Made by a program: the position numbers and the translations under genes
Shown: one piece after another, positions 57,636 to 64,000 of the stretch
Numbering within the stretch: position 1 is the stretch's first letter
How the letters are laid out: the number at the start of each line of letters is the position of its first letter
The notes under the pieces: model-generated
What the model was told of the DNA's origin: nothing
Databases searched by the model: none
The model's input: the letters and a program-made list of their open reading frames with translations, nothing else
NCBI RefSeq assembly: GCF_028826155.1
Contig: NZ_JAQGPN010000001.1
Coordinates: 3,043,501-3,107,500, forward strand
DNA from: Mesorhizobium shangrilense
GTDB taxonomy: Bacteria > Pseudomonadota > Alphaproteobacteria > Rhizobiales > Rhizobiaceae
DNA: 64,000 bases
Direction: 5' to 3'

Positions 57636-58400
57636 TCAGAAGGCGCTGATGTAGGAGCCGCCGTCCACCGGAATGTTCTGGCCGGTGATGTAGCCGGCGT
57701 GCACGGAGCATAGGAACGCGCAAATCTGGCCGAACTCTTCGGGCGTGCCCAGCCGTTTGGCAGGGATGTCGGCCGTGAGCCTTGCAATCCGCTGCGCGTC
57801 GGTCTCTTCGGCGCCCATCACGCCCTTCAGGCGGTCAGTGTCGAGCTTTCCCGGCAGCATGTTGTTGATGGTCACGTTCCGATGCGCGACGGTGCGCGCT
57901 ACACCGGCCAGAAGCGAGGTCAGTCCCGCCCGGGCACCTGACGAGAGGTCGAGACCTGCAATCGGCACATAGACGGACAGCGACGTGATGTTCACGATAC
58001 GGCCAAATCCGCGCTCCGCCATGCCCGGCAGCAACGCCTGGACGAGTTCGACGGGCGTAACCAGGTTCTGGGTAAGACCCGCGAGTATTTTCTCCCGGTC
58101 GAGTTCGCCAAAGTCGCGTCGCGGCGGGCCGCCATTGTTGTTGACGAGTATGTCGGCTTGTGGTGCCGCCTCGATGAGGGCCTTCTGAATGGCGGGGTCC
58201 GATACGTCCCCCGGCACCTCGATGACCTTGACGCCGTATCGGTTGCGAATGTCGCTGGCGGTGGTCGCAAGAATGTCGGCGCGGCGGCCGTTGACGACGA
58301 GGTCGCAGCCGGCTTCGGCGAGCGCCGTTGCGCAGCCACGCCCGAGCCCCTTGCTGGACGCGCACACGATTGCGGTCTTGCCGCGTATTCCGAGGTCCAC
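57636..58400 (-). CDS. atypical short-chain dehydrogenase/reductase
   Basis: 254 residues; Rossmann fold with ASSKGLGRG (about 14-22), NNNGGP (87-92) and catalytic-position Ser140 (VNITSLS). The YxxxK motif is absent: the aligned positions are Ser153 and Arg157 (SSGAR). C-terminal PVDGG loop kept. Because the general base Tyr and Lys are missing, classical hydride chemistry is doubtful; divergent SDR groups with this change are known. GTG start with GGAGAG upstream. Substrate unknown. Confidence 0.82.
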   Translation of the reverse strand: MDLGIRGKTAIVCASSKGLGRGCATALAEAGCDLVVNGRRADILATTASDIRNRYGVKVIEVPGDVSDPAIQKALIEAAPQADILVNNNGGPPRRDFGELDREKILAGLTQNLVTPVELVQALLPGMAERGFGRIVNITSLSVYVPIAGLDLSSGARAGLTSLLAGVARTVAHRNVTINNMLPGKLDTDRLKGVMGAEETDAQRIARLTADIPAKRLGTPEEFGQICAFLCSVHAGYITGQNIPVDGGSYISAF

Positions 58401-58531
58401 GATGCTCTCTCCATGTGACTTACGGGCCCTACAATAGCGCCACCGTCCGGTGCGTCACCCGCGTTATTTTGTCCAAAGCGCGAATACCCCTTTGGGCGCG
58501 GTCGCGCCACCCGGCTCTCGTCGGATGTGAT

Positions 58532-58557
58532 GGAACCATGTCCGCCCGCGGTTGGTT
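58532..58557 (+). promoter_or_regulatory. EcfG-type general stress promoter
   Basis: GGAAC (58532-58536) followed 17 bases later by GGTT (58554-58557) matches the EcfG sigma consensus GGAAC-N16/17-CGTT with one mismatch, in the right place upstream of the 58590 gene. Confidence 0.55.
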
Positions 58558-58589
58558 ATCGTCCCACCTTTCAAACAGGGAACTCGGCC

Positions 58590-59090
58590 ATGTCGAATCT
58601 CAATAGAGCCCAGCCAGACCAGATCGAACGCATGAAGCTGGATGCATGCACCACATTCGGTCCCCTCGTCGTGAGAGAGGCATTGCACCACCTTTGCCGG
58701 ACGCATGGAGTGGAATGCCTGGACAAGTTCGAGAAAATGGTGGTCGAGCGGATCGAGGCGTACGATGCGGACATTGCGGACCTCGATGACGTCAAGGAGT
58801 TTGCGATCGAGCAGCTCTATGCTGCGATCAAGGAGGCGCGCGAGTTCCCGGATCGGAAAGAATCGGTCGAGAAGGTGAGAGAACGGCGCACTCAGGGTCG
58901 GTCCGAGAACTGCGACACGTTGGAGGAACAACTGCAAGCGGGCCTAGAGGACAGTTTCCCGGCGAGTGATCCCCCGGCCGTCGTCTCTACCGCCATTTCC
59001 CGTGGCACAACCAAGCATGAGGACGATGGTGAGCAACTGAGCCGGAAGCGCGAGGCTCAGACAACTCCGCCAAACGGGCGGGCTGCGTAA
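58590..59090 (+). CDS. probable stress protein with DSFPASDPPA motif
   Basis: 166 residues, cytoplasmic, charged, largely helical (RIEAYDADIADLDDVKEFAIEQL). Near the end it has LEEQLQAGLEDSFPASDPPAV, a conserved motif of small alphaproteobacterial proteins of unknown function often made under stress. The EcfG-type promoter upstream supports general stress control. No domain I can name beyond that. ATG has GGAAC six bases upstream. Confidence 0.78.
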   Translation: MSNLNRAQPDQIERMKLDACTTFGPLVVREALHHLCRTHGVECLDKFEKMVVERIEAYDADIADLDDVKEFAIEQLYAAIKEAREFPDRKESVEKVRERRTQGRSENCDTLEEQLQAGLEDSFPASDPPAVVSTAISRGTTKHEDDGEQLSRKREAQTTPPNGRAA

Positions 59091-59132
59091 TCCCGGGATG
59101 GGATGGCGAACCCGTTCCCCTCGCAGCGGGAC

Positions 59133-59741
59133 TTACCGCCTAGCGCCGGAAGCGGCCTCGCGTTTGAGCAATTGCCGAGCGCGAGGTCCGGCCACAGACA
59201 CCTTCCATTGGGACTTCTTCTGAAAACCCTGATGCGCTACGAACGTGTAGCCTGTGCGGTTCCAAGGTTTCACGCTCCCGGCGAGGCTATCGAGGACGAC
59301 ATCCCCGGACTCCATCCGGGCGACTAACACCACGTGGTTGTTGCCCCGCTTGTCGAGCACGACGGATAGCGCGAGGTTGCCGTGATCGAAGCCGGCCTCG
59401 ACCAGGCGCTTGTATTTCAGGAGCGCGTAGTCCTCGCAATCTCCGGTGCCGTCGGTCGGCAGCGACCAACTCTCCGAAAGCCCCGTGCCGCTGAGATCGT
59501 CGACCGGGCGGACGGACGAGTTGACCCTGGCGTTGACCTGTTTCAGGAGAGTCAGCTGCGAACTGTCGGCTCCCCGGGTTGGTCCCGCGTTGGAGCATAA
59601 CCACCCATAATGGGCGCAGGCATCGATGAAGCCGGCAGGGGCTCCTACCGACCGACTGGAGGGAAGATAGTTGTCCGCGACGCTCGCGGCGGACGATGCC
59701 AGAAGGAATATGGCTGCGGGAACAAGCAGTTGTGGCTTCAT
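59133..59741 (-). CDS. transglutaminase-like cysteine peptidase (BTLCP)
   Basis: 202 residues: signal peptide (LLVPAAIFLLASSAASVADN) and a bacterial transglutaminase-like cysteine proteinase domain with Cys102 in GDCEDYALLKY, His136 in RGNNHVVLVAR and Asp151 in VVLDSLAG, the full triad. Such exported peptidases occur in alphaproteobacteria, in some cases (LapG-like) cleaving adhesins under c-di-GMP control. The typical membrane c-di-GMP receptor partner is not adjacent. Start is the first Met before the signal peptide. Confidence 0.88.
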   Translation of the reverse strand: MKPQLLVPAAIFLLASSAASVADNYLPSSRSVGAPAGFIDACAHYGWLCSNAGPTRGADSSQLTLLKQVNARVNSSVRPVDDLSGTGLSESWSLPTDGTGDCEDYALLKYKRLVEAGFDHGNLALSVVLDKRGNNHVVLVARMESGDVVLDSLAGSVKPWNRTGYTFVAHQGFQKKSQWKVSVAGPRARQLLKREAASGARR

Positions 59742-60381
59742 TTGGACCGACCTCCTCCGCGCGTTGAGTTCCCCGCCGCGCGTCAATACCACCCGCTACT
59801 TGAGAAGAATGGACGTCTCCCGTGTCGTGGCGGGCGAAGACAAGCAGCGCTTGTTCTCCTTACACATTGGCGCGCCCGCGCTCCCGCTTCTTAAGAAAGC
59901 ATGGAGCATCGCGGTTAAGGCTTCATTAGGGCCCCGGATGGGCATGCAGCCGCCTGAGGAAGCCACCAATCAAGGACGCGAAGGCGACAAGATTGAGGCG
60001 CCCGTGGATAGGAAACCAACGGCAAATTCGCTTCAACAATAATGAAGACGCCGTGCGTTGCGCGTATCAGTTTTCAGTGGGTATTCTTGGTCCATTCAAG
60101 ATCTCCGGACCATGTTCCCGGTGTTCAATCACCGGAAGATCTTGACATGGGCTTCAGGTTGTAAAAGGTTGTAGCTGCAGGTGTATGAGTCTAGAGGGAA
60201 TTCTACTCAGGGCGGACCGTGAGCGGCTAGGGGCGAGAACTCGTTCGGCAGTGGGGTTGGTTGTCCGATGCGGCGCGACAGGGGTACGCCGCATGGTCGA
60301 CGTTGGAACTGGGTATCAAATACTGCTGGCCGCAGGGGAACGCACAATGGCTGAGGGCTCTCAGTCCGTGCGAGGGGGATC
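59742..60381. other. 640 bp intergenic region before the polysaccharide locus
   Basis: No convincing protein gene: all frames are short or lack family features. It is more AT-rich than its surroundings around 60040-60180 and contains a long inverted repeat (60097-60144). Likely promoter/regulatory DNA for the glycosyltransferase operon. Confidence 0.4.
60097..60144. repeat. inverted repeat upstream of the glycosyltransferase operon
   Basis: CAAGATCT-CCGG (60097-60108) and CCGG-AAGATCTTG (60132-60144) pair over 12 of 13 positions with one extra base, separated by 23 bp. It could be an operator for a dimeric regulator or an RNA hairpin in the leader. Confidence 0.5.
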
Positions 60382-61347
60382 TTGGGCGACCATCTGGAGG
60401 TCAGTGTCTTGATGCCGGTACGAAACGCCGAGCGTTTCGTAGGGCAGGCCATCGACAGCGTCCTCCGACAAATCACCGTCGGACTCGAACTGCTCATCAT
60501 CAACGATGGGTCCGAGGACGGCACGGGAGATATCATCGACGGTTACGCCGGCCGCGATGACAGGATCCGTGTCGTTTCCGATGAGCGCATCGGTCTCGTG
60601 AACGCCCTAGAGGCCGGTCGAGCCGTCGCACGCGCTCCGCTCCTGGCGCGCATGGATGCAGACGACGTAGCCGTGCCGGATCGCCTCGCCAAGCAGATTG
60701 ACTTCCTACGGCGTCATCCTGGCATCGTCGCAGTCGGTGGGCAGGTCGAGAAGATCGACCGCACCGGCCAGATCATCGGGCACGGCGCCTATCCGTTGGA
60801 TGAGCGCGCTTGTCTCGGCCACTTGGAAAGAGGGGCGCCGTTCTGCCATCCCGCCGTGACGATGCGCGCGGGCGCAGTGGCGCGCTGCGGCGGCTACCGG
60901 CACCGATTTGCAGCTGCCGAGGACTATGACCTCTGGCTGCGTCTGTCGAAGCTTGGCGGCTTCACAAACCTGCCGGATGTCGTCCTCCACTATCGTATCC
61001 ACGAGCAGAGCCTGTCCATGGCAAATGCCGGTTCCAACGCCGTGGCCGCGGCGCTGGCCCTTACGGAACACCTCCATGCAGGTTCACTCGTCCAGTTGGA
61101 GCGCCATGCATCGCACATCGGTCCCGCTGGCTGGCCGACCGAATGGGGCGAGATCGAGCCCCACCTTCCCGGGCACCTCCGCATCTTCGCTCGCACCGCG
61201 TTCCTGCGTGCGCTCTCGCTGAACGGCGCGATTGTCGAGCCTCTGGAAACGCTGCGTTTGCTAACATCCGTCGAACTGCTGGTCAGGGATGCTGCGGGTC
61301 GGAACAAGGACGACGACCTCCTCTTCCTGTTCTCCCGCGCCGGGTAA
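60382..61347 (+). CDS. family 2 glycosyltransferase
   Basis: 321 residues of GT-A fold: SVLMPVRNAERFV, IINDGSEDGTGDII (UDP/metal region) and LLARMDADDVAVPDR (DxD) near residue 90, then WLRLSKLGG acceptor region. Transfers a sugar from a nucleotide donor; the acceptor is unknown. TTG start with GAGGGGG upstream. First gene of a plus-strand run with the next two genes. Confidence 0.88.
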   Translation: MGDHLEVSVLMPVRNAERFVGQAIDSVLRQITVGLELLIINDGSEDGTGDIIDGYAGRDDRIRVVSDERIGLVNALEAGRAVARAPLLARMDADDVAVPDRLAKQIDFLRRHPGIVAVGGQVEKIDRTGQIIGHGAYPLDERACLGHLERGAPFCHPAVTMRAGAVARCGGYRHRFAAAEDYDLWLRLSKLGGFTNLPDVVLHYRIHEQSLSMANAGSNAVAAALALTEHLHAGSLVQLERHASHIGPAGWPTEWGEIEPHLPGHLRIFARTAFLRALSLNGAIVEPLETLRLLTSVELLVRDAAGRNKDDDLLFLFSRAG

Positions 61348-61554
61348 CAGTTCATGAACAGCCGAAACTTCGGTGCGTTGACGCGGCTTGTCGCAAGTTT
61401 GATGCGGCAGCCGCGCTTCCTGATCCGATCACTCGCAATTGGCTAGGCGCCATCCGCATACGGGGTCTTCCGCCCCGAGACCCCGGCGCAAGGACCCCGG
61501 TCGCGGGTCCGTGATCCACGCTTGTATCGGATACGCCGATCGGGAAGGGCGGCC

Positions 61555-63762
61555 ATGATCGAGCGGCAGCGCCTTCGCAGATTAATCGTCCGCACTTTGG
61601 ATCTACTCCTGCGAGGTCGGGTCAGCGAACTGGCGCGACTGCTTGTTGTCAGGGCGCGACCGACCGTTTGGGCGTCGCGAGCGCGCCATTTGAATCCCGC
61701 GCCCACGATCTGCATCGATGCGAAGACGCAGAGACTGGCTCGTGACGGCTCTGTCGCACCCAAGCGCAGCATCGTCTTTCCCGAAACGGCGTCGAAGTTG
61801 GTAAGCGTCATCGTCCCCTGCAACAATTATGGGGCGTATCTCGCGGAGGCGGTTGCATCCGTGCAACGTCAGACGCTCGATTGCGTCGAGATCATTGTCG
61901 TCGATGACGGATCGACCGATCCGCATACTGTCACCGTCCTTGGAGAACTGGCGAACGACCCGGCGCTGAGGATTATCTCCAAACCGCAGGAAGGACTTGT
62001 CAGCGCCAGGAACGCGGGCATCGCGGTGGCGAATGGCGAGTATGTCTGCTGCCTTGACGCGGATGACCGTCTGCTGCCGGGTTATCTGGAGGCGGCGGTG
62101 TTGGCGCTGGAGACCGATCGATCGGTCGGGTTCGCGTACTCCTGGGCACAGTTGTTCGGCGATGAGCATCGCGTCTGGCATACCCGGGATTTTCGCATCG
62201 ACGAGGGGCTTGCAGACAACCATACGGCGGTCTCGGCAGTCTTCAGGCGGGACGATTGGCACGAGATCGGCGGCTATCGACCCCAAATGCGCCATGGCTA
62301 CGAAGATTGGGAATTCTGGCTCCGGTTGGCGGCCCTCGGCCGCAACGGAAAGGCGGTGCGGGCGCCGTTGTTCGAGCACCGGCGGCACGGGCGCACGATG
62401 ACGCACGACGCACATGCGATGCGCCGACGACTGGTCAGTGACATGCGTGCGCTCAACACTGAAATCTTCTCAGATCGATCGCTCCAGTCAAGGATTTCGC
62501 GCATCGGCGGGCCTGCCAACGCGGACCGGTCGGCAACAGCGATCCCCGTGCGATTGCCCGTGGAATCTGGCAAGCCGCATCTGCTCGTGGTTGTTCCGTG
62601 GCTCGAGGCGGGAGGCGCGGAGATGGTGCTTCTCGATGTCCTGGACCACCTCAAAGCGTCCTGGACGATAACGATCGTGACCACGCTGCCCGACCGCCAG
62701 CCGCTCTGGTCGGAGTTCGTCAAGATCACCACGGACATCTTTCCGTTGGCGGGTGCATTTGACAGTGACGGCGGCCTGCGACTCCTCGAACATCTCGTCG
62801 CGAGCCGTCAGATCAGCGTCGTTCTTTCGTCCGGTTCAGGCTGGCTCTACCGCAACGCGGCACGGCTGAAGTCGAGGTTTCCCGCGCTGAAGCTCGTGGA
62901 TTTGCTGCACAACGCGCTGCCATCCGGTCACTTGGCCGACGCCGTAGCGGCGTCCGCGGTGTTCGACCGTCATATCGCAGTTAGCCCACATATTGAAACG
63001 GCGCTGGTGCGGAGAGGCGTTTACGCGGACAAGGTGCGCACGATCCTCAACGGGGTCGACTGTTCGGCGGCTAGGCTCGACGGCGAACTGCGCAAGCGCT
63101 GCCGTGCGGAGTTGGGACTCGATCCAGACGTCTTTGCGATCGGCTGGGTTGGGCGCTTTGCAGCCGAGAAGCGCCCTCTCGATTTTCTTTATCTCGTCAG
63201 TTCGTTGCCTGACTCTCGGCGCGTCGCGGCGTTCATGTGCGGCGAGGGCCCTCAGTTGCAGGGGACGATCGACCGCTCGGTGCGAATGGAAAGCGCCGTT
63301 CCGGTCAACTTTCTCGGTCGTCGTTCTCGGCCTGACATGCGGGCGCTCTACGCCGCGTTCGATGTGCTCGTGCTGACCTCGGAACTGGAGGGCATGCCGC
63401 TTGTCGTGCTGGAAGCGCTTGGGGCCGGCTGTCCCGTGGTCGCAACGCGGGTCGGCGATATCGAGCTTGCGGTTCACGACGGCAGGAGCGGGTGGCTTGT
63501 GCCGCCGGGCGACATCGCCGCGATGCGTCGGCGCATCCTGGAGATGATGGCGAATACATCCGAGCATCAGGCAATGGCGGCGTACGCGCTTGCGACGATG
63601 GACGGCGGCGACTTCTCGCGAAAAGCCATGGCCGAGGCCTATGCGCGCGTTTTCGTGGAGCTTGTGTCGTGGCCGGCAGGTGGCAGCGGGCCGGGAAAGA
63701 CGTGCAACAGCCCGCGCTCAAGCCAGATCGATAGGGCGACGGCGATGGGTGGCGTGCGGTGA
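61555..63762 (+). CDS. bifunctional GT2-GT4 glycosyltransferase
   Basis: 735 residues. The N-terminal third (about 80-300) is a GT-A family 2 domain: SVIVPCNNYGAYLAEAV, VVDDGSTDPHTV, CLDADDRLLPGYLEA. The C-terminal half (about 350-715) is a GT-B family 4 domain: WVGRFAAEKRPLDFL donor loop, CGEGPQ, FLGRRS and LTSELEGMPLVVLEALGAGCPVVA. Such fusions can add two successive sugars in one chain. ATG chosen for its GGAAGGG site. The stop (TGA 63760-63762) overlaps the next GTG start. Confidence 0.88.
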   Translation: MIERQRLRRLIVRTLDLLLRGRVSELARLLVVRARPTVWASRARHLNPAPTICIDAKTQRLARDGSVAPKRSIVFPETASKLVSVIVPCNNYGAYLAEAVASVQRQTLDCVEIIVVDDGSTDPHTVTVLGELANDPALRIISKPQEGLVSARNAGIAVANGEYVCCLDADDRLLPGYLEAAVLALETDRSVGFAYSWAQLFGDEHRVWHTRDFRIDEGLADNHTAVSAVFRRDDWHEIGGYRPQMRHGYEDWEFWLRLAALGRNGKAVRAPLFEHRRHGRTMTHDAHAMRRRLVSDMRALNTEIFSDRSLQSRISRIGGPANADRSATAIPVRLPVESGKPHLLVVVPWLEAGGAEMVLLDVLDHLKASWTITIVTTLPDRQPLWSEFVKITTDIFPLAGAFDSDGGLRLLEHLVASRQISVVLSSGSGWLYRNAARLKSRFPALKLVDLLHNALPSGHLADAVAASAVFDRHIAVSPHIETALVRRGVYADKVRTILNGVDCSAARLDGELRKRCRAELGLDPDVFAIGWVGRFAAEKRPLDFLYLVSSLPDSRRVAAFMCGEGPQLQGTIDRSVRMESAVPVNFLGRRSRPDMRALYAAFDVLVLTSELEGMPLVVLEALGAGCPVVATRVGDIELAVHDGRSGWLVPPGDIAAMRRRILEMMANTSEHQAMAAYALATMDGGDFSRKAMAEAYARVFVELVSWPAGGSGPGKTCNSPRSSQIDRATAMGGVR

Positions 63763-64000
63763 GGTACGGCCTGATTGTTTTCCCGAGATCGGAGAATACG
63801 GGCGACGCGGTCCAGTCGCTGGCCGCGCTGCAGTTTCTGCCACACCTGGATGCGCTTCTCGATCGGGAAACGCTGCATGACGTCCGCTCTCCCGATCTGA
63901 TCCGCGCGATAGGGAATGGCTGGTACGCCCACAACGTCGACAACTGGCCTCCTGCACCGAACATAGAGATGCTGCCAATCAGCATGCATTTTTCTCCGCG
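63759..64000 (+). CDS. polysaccharide pyruvyl transferase family protein, N-terminal fragment
   Basis: Runs off the window; 80 codons visible. The start RYGLIVFPRSENTGDAVQSLAALQFLP followed by an NGWYAHN block matches the N-terminus of polysaccharide pyruvyl transferase/CsaB-like proteins, where GD-x-Q-S is conserved. These transfer pyruvyl groups from PEP to sugars or wall polymers. GTG start overlaps the stop of the preceding gene by four bases (GTGA), so it is coupled. The rest lies beyond 64000. Confidence 0.7.
   Translation, partial: MRYGLIVFPRSENTGDAVQSLAALQFLPHLDALLDRETLHDVRSPDLIRAIGNGWYAHNVDNWPPAPNIEMLPISMHFSP

Noticed and set aside
59671..60042. Possible 123-residue protein upstream of the glycosyltransferase
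   Set aside because: Starts inside the antisense of the cysteine peptidase, with no family feature or ribosome site.

Overview
This is a 64 kb stretch of high-GC chromosome from an alphaproteobacterium, most likely a Hyphomicrobiales (Rhizobiales) member of the Mesorhizobium/Phyllobacteriaceae type. Evidence for this includes the complex I accessory subunit NDUFA12 next to a DUF2155 gene, the rhizobial neighbours cysE-DUF3126, a class II DAHP synthase, a bacterial transglutaminase-like cysteine peptidase, tandem PilZ and PAS_5 genes, a malic enzyme fused to a phosphotransacetylase-like domain, and an EcfG-type stress promoter. Almost everything is core chromosome. I see no insertion sequence, prophage, CRISPR array, rRNA or replication origin. 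There is one tRNA, tRNA-Val(CAC).

Layout. 1-6.3 kb: the tail of kdsA, dodecin, moaA with a coupled secreted protein, cysE-DUF3126, a gamma carbonic anhydrase and a lipoprotein alpha/beta hydrolase. 6.3-13.7 kb: trkH, ilvA-DUF1697, an rhlE-type RNA helicase behind a structured leader, an MFS transporter and a membrane-anchored hydrolase. 13.9-18.7 kb: a close-packed run cysK-alaX-sseA-GNAT, then an OmpA-like protein and a DapB-like reductase. 18.7-22.0 kb: tandem-PilZ and PAS_5 genes, rhomboid protease, CBS protein and YjhX-like protein. 22.4-28.9 kb: gatB-GNAT, CAP lipoprotein, NDUFA12-DUF2155, pccB, gloA and a double cold-shock-domain protein. 28.9-39.0 kb: a DUF192 protein, three alpha/beta hydrolases (one divergent from a MarR regulator), a DUF971 protein, msrQ, a PAP2 phosphatase, an L,D-transpeptidase and malonyl-CoA synthetase. 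39.3-45.8 kb: tRNA-Val, gph, rpiA-DUF2059, gor, a CofD/YvcK-like gene and class II DAHP synthase. 45.9-58.4 kb: a diguanylate cyclase, dgkA, DUF1003, a Tag-like glycosylase, nadE, a GNAT protein, an MFS transporter, gltX, DUF2865, malic enzyme and an atypical SDR. 58.6-64 kb: a probable general-stress protein, a transglutaminase-like peptidase, and the start of a polysaccharide locus (GT2, a GT2-GT4 fusion, and a pyruvyl-transferase-like gene cut by the window edge).

Gene relationships. CysE, CysK and SseA form a cysteine/sulfur module with the tRNA-Ala editing protein AlaX. GatB and GltX are both parts of the indirect Gln/Asn-tRNA route. PilZ proteins and a GGDEF cyclase point to c-di-GMP signalling. 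The right edge looks like an envelope or exopolysaccharide locus.

No clearly new multi-gene system is visible. The strongest unexplained signals are non-coding: a minus-strand hairpin plus terminator cassette upstream of yjhX, a plus-strand GNRA-loop terminator upstream of the rhomboid gene, a multi-hairpin leader with a 19-codon ORF before rhlE, and two identical-geometry palindromes between marR and a hydrolase. Two enzyme-family members, DapB-like and SDR, lack their textbook catalytic residues. Product names rest on motif recognition by eye; no database search was possible.
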